64,000 nt of DNA from Mycosynbacter sp964593465. Lineage in GTDB: Bacteria; Patescibacteriota; Saccharimonadia; Saccharimonadales; Saccharimonadaceae. Both the position numbers and the translations under genes were made by a program. The notes below the pieces were generated by a model. That model saw nothing but the letters and a program-made list of their open reading frames with translations. It was not told the DNA's origin and did no database searches. Positions 1-8,255 of this stretch are shown here, one piece after another. The DNA lies in the NCBI GenBank assembly GCA_964593465.1, contig CAZQJY010000006.1, positions 8,014 to 72,013 of the forward strand, in the 5' to 3' direction. How positions within the stretch are numbered: the first letter of the stretch is position 1; each line of letters opens with the position of its first letter.

Positions 1-804
1 CTTGTCCTCAGTGGCCGGCTTGACTTCCTTGGCCGGCACCGGCTTATTGCGGCCTGCGGCTTTTCTGGCTACTACACGCTTAGCAGGCTGTTTATCAGCA
101 CGATTCTTTTGCTCCTGCTTGCTTGCGGCGAGGCGCGCAAACATCATCTTGCCTGCGTCTGTCTGTAAGACACGAATAAACTCCACTTCGACCGTCGTGC
201 CGACATATTTAGAGGCATTCTCCACGACAACCATTGTACCGTCACTCAGATACCCCACACCTTGGTGACTATCTTGGCCCTTTGTTACCAATTCAATCTT
301 GGTCTTCTCACCAGGCATATGTGCAGAACGAATATTTTTGGCTAGCTCGTTGATATTGAGCACTGTCACACCTTCGACTTGCGCTACCTTGTTCAGATTG
401 TAGTCGACCGTACAGATACTACCTTGATATTTCTTGGCCAGCTCAATAAGTTGCTCATCTACGCCGCGTAGTGCTTTGCCGTCTTGCATAATGCGCACTG
501 TAATACTGTCGATGTCTTGCAACGTACGTACCAAGTCCAGCCCTTTGCGTGCTTTAGCTCGCTTGTCGCTATCGCCACCATCCGCCAGTAACTGTAGTTC
601 ACGTAGTACACTTCGCGGTATTACCAACTCTCCAGGCACAAACCCAGCTTCGGCAATTGCCAAAATCCGTCCATCGATGAGGACAGATGTGTCAACGTAC
701 ACGCTCTGACGCGCCACACGGGTGTTTTTCGATGAGGTAGCGACCACTAAATACGTAGTCTGCGCTAGAATAGTCAGCGCAATTAATATAATTATATATT
801 CCAT
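1..804 (-). CDS. yacL: PIN-TRAM domain membrane protein (YacL-like), 3' end cut by window edge
   Basis: Reading leftward from ATG at 802-804 the frame stays open for 268 codons to base 1, so the C-terminus lies outside the window. It has one N-terminal hydrophobic segment (residues ~3-20). A PIN nuclease-like domain follows with the acidic motif YVDTSVLIDGRI (~residues 42-53), then a TRAM-type beta domain (~residues 150-220) and a Lys/Ala/Pro-rich tail. PIN folds are Mg-dependent RNases; the family is the Bacillus YacL type, though here a single membrane segment replaces the usual several. An SD (AGGAG) precedes the start and radA ends 9 nt upstream. The order clpC-radA-yacL matches that in Firmicutes, with disA missing. 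The role is inferred from family. Confidence 0.85.
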   Translation of the reverse strand, partial: MEYIIILIALTILAQTTYLVVATSSKNTRVARQSVYVDTSVLIDGRILAIAEAGFVPGELVIPRSVLRELQLLADGGDSDKRAKARKGLDLVRTLQDIDSITVRIMQDGKALRGVDEQLIELAKKYQGSICTVDYNLNKVAQVEGVTVLNINELAKNIRSAHMPGEKTKIELVTKGQDSHQGVGYLSDGTMVVVENASKYVGTTVEVEFIRVLQTDAGKMMFARLAASKQEQKNRADKQPAKRVVARKAAGRNKPVPAKEVKPATEDK

Positions 805-812
805 AGTTTCTC

Positions 813-2174
813 CTAGTTTTTGTGTAGATAGTCGACAAGCGCCGAACGCATATCTGTCACGTTTTTGATAAATGATAATTTCTTATGCCCTGCAGCTGGA
901 GCAAGTGCTTGGGTAAATCCAAGCTTTTTAGCTTCTGCGATGCGTTTATCGAGCGCTTTAACTGAACGAACTTCGCCTCCCAACCCAACTTCGCCAAACA
1001 CCACTGTTCCACTAGCAAGTTTATGCCCTGCGGCTGCACTAGCTATAGCCATACAGATAGCCAAATCTGCCGCTGGATCACTCAGTTTCATGCCACCCAC
1101 GACATTGATATAGATATCTTTGTCCGATAATTTCAATTTTGTTCGTCGCTCAAGTACTGCGATCAAAAGATTAAGGCGGTTGAGATCAAACCCAGAGGCT
1201 GTACGTTTAGGATACCCGAAACTCGTAGGATTGACAAGTGCCTGGATCTCGACCAGTAGTGGTCGATTGCCTTCGAGTGTCGCTAATACCACTGACCCGT
1301 CTTCGTCGCGTCGCTCTGCCAGTAATGCCGCCGAAGGGTTTTCTACCACTTGTAGACCCCTTTCATTCATTTCAAAAATCGCTGCTTCGGCCGTAGATCC
1401 ATAGCGATTTTTAACCGCTCGTACGACTTTAAACCCGCCGTAGCGGTCACCATCAAACTGCAACACCACATCTACCAAATGCTCCAGTACTTTTGGCCCT
1501 GCAATCGAACCTTCTTTTGTTACATGTCCGACAAGTATCACCGCTGCACCTGTCTCTTTGGCGGCACGAATAATCACATTACTACTATTGGTGATCTGGC
1601 TCACCGTACCTGGTGCAGAACTAATGTCAGATAGGCTTAATGTTTGAATTGAATCTATCACCACCACCTGATATTCACCACTACGAATAGTAGCTGCGAT
1701 ATCGTCTGCGCTTGTAGACGCCGCAAATCCTAGCTTCTCACGCTCATGCGCGCCCAAACGCTCGGCACGCTGTTTAACCTGATGCGCCGACTCCTCACCA
1801 CTTACATAGAGCACGCCGTGCCGCTCTGCGATGTGCGCTGTTACTTGCAGCAGAAGGGTACTCTTGCCCATGCCAGGCTGTCCTGCAAGTAGCGTCACTC
1901 CACCAGGCAAAATCCCGCCGCCGAGCACCACGTCTAAGTCAGAGATACCTGTAGAAATACGAGCCATACGCTCCTCTGGATCTATAGAGTGTAGTGTCTG
2001 CGGAGACAAGATGGTACCGCTGCTAGCACTCTTGTCAACAGCAGACTTTCCCACTACTTGTGGCATCTGCTCAACAAGGGTATTCCACTCGCCGCAGTTC
2101 TCGCACTTTCCCATCCACTTCGTATAGGTCGCTCCACACTGTTGGCAGACAAATTGTTGTTTTAATTTGGCCAT
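813..2174 (-). CDS. radA: DNA repair protein RadA/Sms
   Basis: A 453-residue RecA-like branch-migration ATPase that helps process recombination intermediates. In order it has an N-terminal C4 zinc finger (CQQC and CENC), Walker A GQPGMGKST (~residues 95-103), the RadA-specific KNRYGST motif, and a Lon-like C-terminal domain. The length is normal. I chose the ATG at 2172-2174 because the zinc finger begins nine residues later. An in-frame TTG at 2216 would overlap the upstream gene and add unrelated residues. It is the third gene of the clpC cluster and probably shares the clpC promoter. Confidence 0.95.
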   Translation of the reverse strand: MAKLKQQFVCQQCGATYTKWMGKCENCGEWNTLVEQMPQVVGKSAVDKSASSGTILSPQTLHSIDPEERMARISTGISDLDVVLGGGILPGGVTLLAGQPGMGKSTLLLQVTAHIAERHGVLYVSGEESAHQVKQRAERLGAHEREKLGFAASTSADDIAATIRSGEYQVVVIDSIQTLSLSDISSAPGTVSQITNSSNVIIRAAKETGAAVILVGHVTKEGSIAGPKVLEHLVDVVLQFDGDRYGGFKVVRAVKNRYGSTAEAAIFEMNERGLQVVENPSAALLAERRDEDGSVVLATLEGNRPLLVEIQALVNPTSFGYPKRTASGFDLNRLNLLIAVLERRTKLKLSDKDIYINVVGGMKLSDPAADLAICMAIASAAAGHKLASGTVVFGEVGLGGEVRSVKALDKRIAEAKKLGFTQALAPAAGHKKLSFIKNVTDMRSALVDYLHKN

Positions 2175-2193
2175 TGGTTCTATTGTACCACCA

Positions 2194-3195
2194 CTAGAAC
2201 GCTGGTGCTGGCGCAAGGCTACTATCTAGTGAACGCGAGAGGCTATTCGATTCATCCACCATACTATTATGCTCTGTTCGTTTTTTTTCATACTCTACCA
2301 CCTTCTCGTTGATTATTTCGCGCTGCTGTTTTTGCGTGTCGACTCTTGCTATAAGCGTCTGGCGCGCAGCAGAAAACTCAGTTGCACTCGCAAACCCACC
2401 ACCTTCTGCACGGGAGTTAAATCGATCAATGTCGTTATTGAGTACACGAATCGCGTCATTATATTCGCCTGTCAGCGTATCTATTTCGGTAGCAAGTCTA
2501 TCAAGTTCTGATTTGAGCTCTTCGGAGCTGTTGCGCAACTGGCTAAACTTACTATTGTACGCACTATGCAATTTCACAACAGCCTGGCGGTCAGTAAAGT
2601 AACGACTAAAGTGCTGTTCAAGTTCGTGTGGCAATTCTGCTAGTTCTGTCGCAAAGATAGAGTGCAGTTCATTGTCACGCTCGCCAGGCTCCGTACGCGC
2701 ATAATACTCCATACGCTCACGAAACGCCACGTCATCTGTTTGTAACTTTTTTGTGTACTCTGCAGCCAGTAATTGATTGATGCGTGCTTTTTCACTCACA
2801 CCAAGCCGATCATACGCAGCATGCAACATTTCATGCGCCGCAGTCACCTCTTTGACGCCAGCAAGCCGCTCGTCTTGAATATCATAAATAAATATTTTGC
2901 CCGCACTATAACACCCGAGTATCGAGCTATTTTCTTCTTGGCGCCTACATTCCTCATTAAACTTGCTTGTACCTTCAAGCACAGGATGTGATGCGTAGAA
3001 GTAAAATTTGCCTTCTGGAGTCATGGTTGTAGTATCGGCAATCTGGGCCACTGCAGCTGATGGTTCATACTGCCACACCGCTATTTGATCGGCAATCTTT
3101 TGCCTGTTGAGCACTACACCGAGTGCCGCACCAAATAACACCACCATGAGTATGATGCTGAGAGTAGCTACAACACTACCTGGCTTTGCCCTCAT
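2194..3195 (-). CDS. Membrane-anchored HExxH protein with coiled coil
   Basis: About 333 residues with no family recognised. One transmembrane segment lies near residues 8-28. A probable extracytoplasmic region follows containing AAHEMLHAAYDRL (~residues 118-130), a zincin-like HExxH motif. The C-terminal half is a long charged coiled coil (roughly residues 200-310) with a Pro/Ala end. The ATG at 3193-3195 lies inside the end of clpC (stop at 3176), so the two are translationally coupled; radA starts 20 nt after its stop. Peptidase activity is inferred from the single motif, and a third zinc ligand is not obvious. Its place between clpC and radA suggests a stress or quality-control role. Confidence 0.7.
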   Translation of the reverse strand: MRAKPGSVVATLSIILMVVLFGAALGVVLNRQKIADQIAVWQYEPSAAVAQIADTTTMTPEGKFYFYASHPVLEGTSKFNEECRRQEENSSILGCYSAGKIFIYDIQDERLAGVKEVTAAHEMLHAAYDRLGVSEKARINQLLAAEYTKKLQTDDVAFRERMEYYARTEPGERDNELHSIFATELAELPHELEQHFSRYFTDRQAVVKLHSAYNSKFSQLRNSSEELKSELDRLATEIDTLTGEYNDAIRVLNNDIDRFNSRAEGGGFASATEFSAARQTLIARVDTQKQQREIINEKVVEYEKKRTEHNSMVDESNSLSRSLDSSLAPAPAF

Positions 3196-5653
3196 ATTCC
3201 CCCACAACTACAATCTCGCCGCGCTTCACGCCAGCCGTCACCACAACACCTTTGTCAAACTTACCAGCAATTACACCTTCGGCAATCTCGTGCTCCAACT
3301 CATCTTCGATGACACGTCGTAGCGGCCTAGCACCATTATATTTGTCATAGCCGTGGTCGATTAGCAGGCGTTTTGCCGCCGGATTCACTACCAGTGCCAC
3401 GCCTTTTTTGACCAATCGCTCACGCAAATCACCTATCATGCGGTCAAAAATCTTAGAAATCTGCTTGCGCGTCAGTGCGCGGAACGTAATCACTCCATCA
3501 AAACGATTAATCAGCTCTGGTCGCATAAATGTATCGAGTGCTTCGCGGGCCGACTCCGCGTTACGTTCGTGCACCTCTTCAAGCTTATCCTCGTCTTTTT
3601 TGGTTTTTACCCCAAAGCCCAGACTCGATTCACGTCGCATGGCCTCTGCACCCAAATTACTCGTGAGAATAATGATAGTATTTGTAAAGTCTACTACACG
3701 TCCGGTTGCATCAGTCAATGTACCATCTTCGAGCAACTGCAAGAGCATATGAAATACCGTCGGGTGCGCCTTTTCAATTTCATCAAAAAGTACTACACTA
3801 TATGGCTGGCGACGAATTTTATCTGTGAGCTGTCCACCATCTTCGTAGCCCACGTAGCCTGCGGGCGCACCAAGTAGTCTGGAAGTATTGTGCTTCTCGG
3901 CAAACTCACTCATGTCGATCTTGATCAGCGCATCATCGCTACCAAATACTTCGCGTGCGATCACCCGTGCTAACTCTGTCTTGCCCACACCAGTCGGTCC
4001 CATGAACACAAACGAGCCAATCGGTCGCCTGGTCGAGCCAACACCGCTGCGGCTACGTCGAATAGCACGTGCTACCTTGTGCACAGCTTCTTCCTGGCCG
4101 ATAACTTGCTTGCCCAAATGTTTTTCAAGCTGCGATAGAATCCTTGCTTCGTTCTTCTGCACACGTGTTGCCGGAATACCGGTCATTACTGATACAGCTT
4201 TAGCGATATCATCACTCGTCAGCTTCACAGGAGCTTTTTTCTCAGCTTCTTCGTGCAATTCTTTGACCTGCTGCTGCAACTGACTAATGCGCGTTTTATA
4301 AAGTGCGGCACGTTCATATTCTTCACTTGCTACCGCTTCTTCCATCTTCTCATTCAACTGCTTGAGCTCACGAGTATAGTCACGGATTTTACTTGGCTGT
4401 TGGCCCCTGCGCACACGTACAAGTGCCGATGCTTCATCTATGACATCGATAGCTTTATCAGGCATAAACCTATCTTTGATGTAACGGTCTGCCATGTATG
4501 CTGCATCCTCTATCACATCATCACCCATGCTCACAGCATGGTGCTTTTCGTAATACGGGCGCAGCCCCTTGAGGATGGCTATCGAGTCACGCATATTCGG
4601 CTCTGGCACAACAATCGTCTGGAAGCGTCGCTCTAACGCACTATCTTTTTCGATATGCCTGCGGTATTCGTCTAGTGTCGTTGCTCCAATAAGTCGCAAC
4701 TCGCCACGTGCTAAGGCCGGCTTAAGTAGGTTCGCCGCATCAAGCGCACCTTCGGCTGCGCCAGCACCTACGAGTAGGTGCAGTTCATCAATAAAAATAA
4801 TAGTATTATGTTGCTCACGTACCGCAGCTATCACCTTTTTGAGTCGTTCTTCAAACTCACCGCGATATTTGGTACCAGCAATCATTGCCGCAAGATCAAG
4901 CTGGACGATACGCTTATCGAGCAGGTGATCCGGCACTTCTTCTGTAGCGATACGCTGCGCCAAACCTTCGACGATAGCAGTCTTGCCCACACCAGGCTCG
5001 CCAATCAGCACAGGATTGTTTTTGGTACGGCGACTCAGAATCGTTACCATACGTTCTACTTGCGAATCACGACCAATCACGGGATCGAGATCATTTGTTC
5101 GTGCTTTAGCTGTTAGATCCGTACCAAATGTGTCGAGGATACTCGGTTTGCGCTTTGGCCTTTCTGTTTCAATAATGATTTCTGGCGCCTCCAGATTGCC
5201 ACGCCTTGCAAAAAACGATTCTAAATCACCCGCTACTGCATCGATATCCATCCCCATATCAGCAAGTAGCACAGTTGCACGAGCATTGCGCTGATTGAGA
5301 ATACTGTAGAGGATATGTTCGGTGCCAAGCGAGTCTTGGTTATACTCCTGCGCGATCTGCCAACTCATACGCAGTGTTACCTTGGCAGTCTCACTCAATG
5401 TATTGATGCCTACATGTACTGCCTGCGCAACAGGCTTGAGCCCTAGCGCTACTTCCGCCTTATCAAGCGTCACGCCTGCATCAGCTAACACCTTAGCGCC
5501 AACGCTTGAGCCTTGCGCTAATACACCCAGCAACAAATGCTCCGTGCCGATAAACTTACTACCGTAGCCACGTGCTATAGAATCCGCATGATACAAACTT
5601 GTCCGTGCGTTATCTGTGAGATGTGCAACAAATTCTGCAAATTCATCAGACAT
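3176..5653 (-). CDS. clpC: ATP-dependent chaperone/unfoldase ClpC
   Basis: An 825-residue Hsp100 AAA+ unfoldase that would feed substrates to ClpP. It shows the N-terminal Clp repeat domain (residues 1-150), a first AAA+ module with Walker A GEPGVGKT, a middle UVR/coiled segment (KQLNEKMEEAVASEEYERAA), and a second AAA+ module with Walker A GPTGVGKT. The start at 5651-5653 is preceded by a strong AGGAGG. A longer in-frame reading from 5749 would begin inside the promoter and operator and was rejected. The CIRCE operator and promoter directly upstream indicate HrcA-type heat-shock control. It heads the operon running to yacL. Confidence 0.96.
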   Translation of the reverse strand: MSDEFAEFVAHLTDNARTSLYHADSIARGYGSKFIGTEHLLLGVLAQGSSVGAKVLADAGVTLDKAEVALGLKPVAQAVHVGINTLSETAKVTLRMSWQIAQEYNQDSLGTEHILYSILNQRNARATVLLADMGMDIDAVAGDLESFFARRGNLEAPEIIIETERPKRKPSILDTFGTDLTAKARTNDLDPVIGRDSQVERMVTILSRRTKNNPVLIGEPGVGKTAIVEGLAQRIATEEVPDHLLDKRIVQLDLAAMIAGTKYRGEFEERLKKVIAAVREQHNTIIFIDELHLLVGAGAAEGALDAANLLKPALARGELRLIGATTLDEYRRHIEKDSALERRFQTIVVPEPNMRDSIAILKGLRPYYEKHHAVSMGDDVIEDAAYMADRYIKDRFMPDKAIDVIDEASALVRVRRGQQPSKIRDYTRELKQLNEKMEEAVASEEYERAALYKTRISQLQQQVKELHEEAEKKAPVKLTSDDIAKAVSVMTGIPATRVQKNEARILSQLEKHLGKQVIGQEEAVHKVARAIRRSRSGVGSTRRPIGSFVFMGPTGVGKTELARVIAREVFGSDDALIKIDMSEFAEKHNTSRLLGAPAGYVGYEDGGQLTDKIRRQPYSVVLFDEIEKAHPTVFHMLLQLLEDGTLTDATGRVVDFTNTIIILTSNLGAEAMRRESSLGFGVKTKKDEDKLEEVHERNAESAREALDTFMRPELINRFDGVITFRALTRKQISKIFDRMIGDLRERLVKKGVALVVNPAAKRLLIDHGYDKYNGARPLRRVIEDELEHEIAEGVIAGKFDKGVVVTAGVKRGEIVVVGEYEGKAR

Positions 5654-5724
5654 ATTATCTATTATGTTTCCTCCTTGGCGTAACCGCAAGCCTTTTTGTG
5701 CTTTTATACGATAACTTACTTCAT

Positions 5725-5754
5725 AGTATACAGGACTTCTAGCACTCACGTCAA
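5725..5754 (-). promoter_or_regulatory. clpC promoter (sigma70-type)
   Basis: On the minus strand, TTGACG (5754-5749) and TATACT (5730-5725) are separated by 18 nt. The -35 lies inside the CIRCE spacer. The transcript would start near 5718 and carry a leader of about 65 nt with an AGGAGG SD. Confidence 0.8.
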
Positions 5755-5765
5755 GAGAGTGCTAA
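5739..5765. promoter_or_regulatory. CIRCE operator (HrcA binding site) upstream of clpC
   Basis: CTAGCACTC, nine bases, then GAGTGCTAA. This is the inverted repeat with the exact 9-N9-9 spacing of the CIRCE element, with one mismatch from TTAGCACTC on the left arm. It overlaps the clpC -35 box, so a bound HrcA repressor would block polymerase. No hrcA gene lies in the window. Confidence 0.93.
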
Positions 5766-5778
5766 TTTAAGTATTGTT

Positions 5779-6273
5779 TTAGGTGTCGCGTACGTAATTT
5801 TTAGGATGTAGCTCTTCTAGCGTATAGACGCCATCCGACTCAAAATTGAATTCTACATCAAATTCTTTCTGAAAATAATCACCATTTTGGACAATCTTGT
5901 AATCAATTGATGCTCGCGAGTTCTTGTTATCTTTTGCCACCTGACCGTTGTATATCTCTATCTCGCAGCCCCGTCCAGCTTGCAACCGCTCGTATTGGTT
6001 CATACCCTGACCCATAACAGTACTCCTAGTAAGCTCCACCTCAAATGCCGCCAAATTCTGCACCCATACTCGCGTACGCATAGAATTGCCATTGCGGTGT
6101 GTTTTGAGGTTCGACACCTTTAAATCAGGAACTACCTTGTGCCCAGAATTGGTGCGAGTAACATCATGTTGCTCACTAGGTGCAGCAGGCTGCTGCGTAC
6201 TCTGCACATTCGCCTCATCGCCAAATACAGGCTGTCCGTTTATTATTTTGCCAAGTGCATCGAAAAATCCCAT
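5779..6273 (-). CDS. Hypothetical protein, 164 aa
   Basis: Family not recognised. The N-terminal ~50 residues are low-complexity and polar; the C-terminal ~110 look like a compact beta-rich domain with many alternating hydrophobic positions and the stretch RMRVWVQN-like/FNFESDGVYTLEEL. There is no signal peptide or membrane segment, so it is probably cytoplasmic. The start ATG is at 6271-6273 with a weak TACCAT box about 6 nt upstream. It stands alone between the CIRCE element and the divergent 6400 gene. The reading frame is clean and codon use is like the neighbours. Confidence 0.65.
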   Translation of the reverse strand: MGFFDALGKIINGQPVFGDEANVQSTQQPAAPSEQHDVTRTNSGHKVVPDLKVSNLKTHRNGNSMRTRVWVQNLAAFEVELTRSTVMGQGMNQYERLQAGRGCEIEIYNGQVAKDNKNSRASIDYKIVQNGDYFQKEFDVEFNFESDGVYTLEELHPKNYVRDT

Positions 6274-6399
6274 ATACTTATGGTACTACATCCCGTGTAA
6301 GAAGTATGCGAAACTATTGACAAATATGATATGATATGATGCAAATCAGACGACCAGCCACGGCCGTTTGAACCCTACACCAGCCTAGGAGGCTACATA

Positions 6400-6828
6400 A
6401 TGTCGAATAACGAGACCTTGCACATCGTCATCCAACGCCACCCGAACAAGGAATTCACTTCCTTCCACGTCAACCGTCGCATGAGCGCATCCAAACGCCC
6501 CGTGAACTTCGCCTACGACAACATGGGCGACAACGTCAACGTTGAGCCTCTGGCCCAACAGTTGGCCGAAAAGATTTACGAGATCGACGGTGTTCAGAGC
6601 GGACTCATGAGCGGAGGTGTCTCCGCCTATGACTACAAGGTCACCGTCTCACACTGTCGTGCATTCGACGAGAATGACATCGAGTTCGCCGTCATCGAAG
6701 CACTCGCCGACGTGTTCAACGTCGGCCTGGACGACGTGACGTTCGAACTCGACGACTACACTCGCTCCGAGGAATACAAGGAGCGTCAGCGTATCTCCGA
6801 GCGCGCCTACGCGCGCATGTCGCTGTAG
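6400..6828 (+). CDS. Small acidic protein, possibly NifU-N-like
   Basis: 142 residues with a strong SD (AGGAGG at 6387-6392). A stretch including NVEPLAQQLAEKIYEIDGVQ (~residues 47-66) resembles the 'PLA..L..I.GV' core of Nfu/NifU N-terminal domains. There is no CxxC iron-sulfur motif, so a scaffold role is not supported; the similarity is weak and from memory. Codons are strongly C/G-ending and prefer AAG for Lys, unlike adjacent genes, which suggests transfer or high expression. Its upstream region has TTGACA at 6316-6321 followed by an ATATG repeat, and a hairpin terminator follows. It is monocistronic. Confidence 0.65.
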   Translation: MSNNETLHIVIQRHPNKEFTSFHVNRRMSASKRPVNFAYDNMGDNVNVEPLAQQLAEKIYEIDGVQSGLMSGGVSAYDYKVTVSHCRAFDENDIEFAVIEALADVFNVGLDDVTFELDDYTRSEEYKERQRISERAYARMSL

Positions 6829-6864
6829 CCCCAGTTGGTGCGCTCTTAGGTTCACACCCGAGAG

Positions 6865-6900
6865 CAAAAGCCCCCGTACAGAGTTTTTCTGTCGGGGGCT
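6865..6900. terminator. Bidirectional hairpin terminator between the 6400 gene and nusA
   Basis: AGCCCCCG (6869-6876) pairs with CGGGGGCT (6893-6900) and an inner ACAG/CTGT extends the stem. The U-run (TTTT) follows on the minus strand, so it mainly ends the leftward nusA transcript. It lies between two convergent genes. Confidence 0.75.
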
Positions 6901-6926
6901 GCATCATTTCTAGCGACCACTAGAAA

Positions 6927-8048
6927 TTATTCCTCGTCCGAACCCTCCAACGCATCAAGCAAACTATCCTCAATATTCTTCTTCGGCTTAGCCTCTTCAA
7001 CAACAGGCTCCTTTGCCTCGATATCCAGCTCGTAGCCAGTCAAGCGGCTCGCCAAGCGCACATTCTGTCCGCCGCGGCCAATCGCTACCGACTGCTGGTC
7101 TTCAGCGACAAATACCTTGACTCGCTTGTCAGCTTCATCGATCTCAAGATTCAACACTTCGGCAGGGCTCAGCGCATTGCGGATATACATGTCGATATTT
7201 TCGTCGTAGGGTACGATATCGATTTTTTCTTGATCACCCACTTCGTTCATGACGGCCTGCACGCGTGTACCATGTCCACCCACGAACGTACCGACAGCAT
7301 CAACGCCCGGTACAGTACTTGCCACAGCGATCTTAGTACGGCGGCCAGCTTCGCGAGCGATGCCTTTGATTTCTACCGCACCCGCTTCCATCTCTGGTAC
7401 TTCTTGACGGAAGAGGTATTCGATGAACGCTTCATTACCGCGACTCAAGATAAGCTGCGGGCCACGATTGTCACGTTCGATGTCTTTAATAAACACTTTG
7501 ATGCGCGCACCCACACTCATAAACTCGCCTTGAATTTGCTCGCTCTGCGGCAAGATGCCGGTCGCCTTGCCCAGCTCTACACGCACCACGCGAGGCTCGA
7601 CACGCTGCACGATGCCCGTCACCACGGTGCCGATTTTGTCTTCGTACTCCGCTAGCACGATTTCGCGCTCAGCTTCGCGTAGGCGCTGCAATACCACTTG
7701 CTTGGCAGTTTGTGCGGCGACGCGACCAAATTTCTCTACTTCGAACTCCTCTTCGACTTCGTCGCCGAGTACAGCACCTTTTTTGTACTGCTGCGCATCT
7801 TCGACACTTACTTCTATGGCGTCGTTGATTGGGTCTTCGACCACTTCGCGGATCACAAACACCTTGGCTGTACCTTCGACAGTATTGAGCTCGGCACGTA
7901 CATTTTGGTCGCGCTCGCCGTTATCTCGGCGCCAAGCCGCAGCGATTGCCTGTTCGATGACACTCATAACTGTTTCTTCTGGTAGGTTTTTCTCTTCTGC
8001 GATAGTGCGCACCGCGAGGGTGAGCTGCTTGAGGTTGATGTCTTCCAT
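6927..8048 (-). CDS. nusA: Transcription termination/antitermination factor NusA
   Basis: 373 residues: the N-terminal polymerase-binding domain (1-~120), an S1 domain (~130-200, GTVVTGIVQRVEPRVVRVEL) and two KH domains (~220-350, including IGRGGQNVRLA). An acidic tail follows. It modulates pausing and intrinsic termination by binding RNA polymerase and nascent RNA. The SD AAAGGAG sits before the ATG. The usual rimP and infB neighbours are absent. The leader holds its own promoter, a palindrome and an intrinsic terminator, suggesting autoregulation. Confidence 0.96.
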   Translation of the reverse strand: MEDINLKQLTLAVRTIAEEKNLPEETVMSVIEQAIAAAWRRDNGERDQNVRAELNTVEGTAKVFVIREVVEDPINDAIEVSVEDAQQYKKGAVLGDEVEEEFEVEKFGRVAAQTAKQVVLQRLREAEREIVLAEYEDKIGTVVTGIVQRVEPRVVRVELGKATGILPQSEQIQGEFMSVGARIKVFIKDIERDNRGPQLILSRGNEAFIEYLFRQEVPEMEAGAVEIKGIAREAGRRTKIAVASTVPGVDAVGTFVGGHGTRVQAVMNEVGDQEKIDIVPYDENIDMYIRNALSPAEVLNLEIDEADKRVKVFVAEDQQSVAIGRGGQNVRLASRLTGYELDIEAKEPVVEEAKPKKNIEDSLLDALEGSDEE

Positions 8049-8077
8049 AATTTTATAAACTCCTTTGGTTAGCTATG

Positions 8078-8101
8078 AAAAAATCCGACCTGCTGGCCGG
8101 A
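8078..8101 (-). terminator. Intrinsic terminator inside the nusA leader (attenuator)
   Basis: Minus strand: CCGGCC, loop AGCA, GGTCGG, then A and six T. It lies between the nusA -10 box and the nusA SD, so transcripts from the nusA promoter meet it before the gene. NusA itself stimulates such terminators, which would give negative feedback. It could also stop read-through from the upstream small gene. Confidence 0.7.
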
Positions 8102-8111
8102 ACTATTACCT

Positions 8112-8145
8112 TATAAGTATAGCATACTTATACTATTGCTGTAAA
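8112..8145 (-). promoter_or_regulatory. nusA promoter overlapped by a 9-3-9 palindrome
   Basis: TTTACA (8145-8140), an 18-nt spacer, then TATACT (8121-8116) on the minus strand. The -10 region sits in an inverted repeat, TATAAGTAT-agc-ATACTTATA (8112-8132), that could bind a dimeric repressor. The site's binder is unknown. Confidence 0.65.
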
Positions 8146-8153
8146 TAAACTTT

Positions 8154-8206
8154 TTCGCTTTCGTCCTTTTAGACTCATCAGTAGAATCACACAATTCTAG
8201 GACGAA
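8154..8206 (-). ncRNA. Hammerhead-ribozyme-like RNA, type III topology
   Basis: Read 5'-3' on the minus strand. TTCGT (8206-8202) is the stem III strand, then CC, with the expected cleavage after C at 8200. Stem I is TAGAAT/ATTCTA with loop TGTGTG (8199-8182). The core CTGATGA is 8181-8175, stem II GTCT-AAAA-GGAC is 8174-8163, GAAA is 8162-8159, and the stem III partner GCGAA is 8158-8154. All core strings are canonical except that position 16.1 is C rather than U, giving an A.C mismatch that may weaken activity. It lies 50 nt past the stop of the 8256 gene and just before the nusA -35 box. Confidence 0.55.
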
Positions 8207-8255
8207 CATGACAAGCGGACAACGAGAGAGCATGGCAGAGGTTCGCAAGATCGAA

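Noticed and set aside
6316..6345. Canonical sigma70 promoter at the ATATG repeat before the 6400 gene
   Set aside because: TTGACA is present but each TATGAT copy is only 2-12 nt away, so the spacing is not canonical. The true -10 is unclear.
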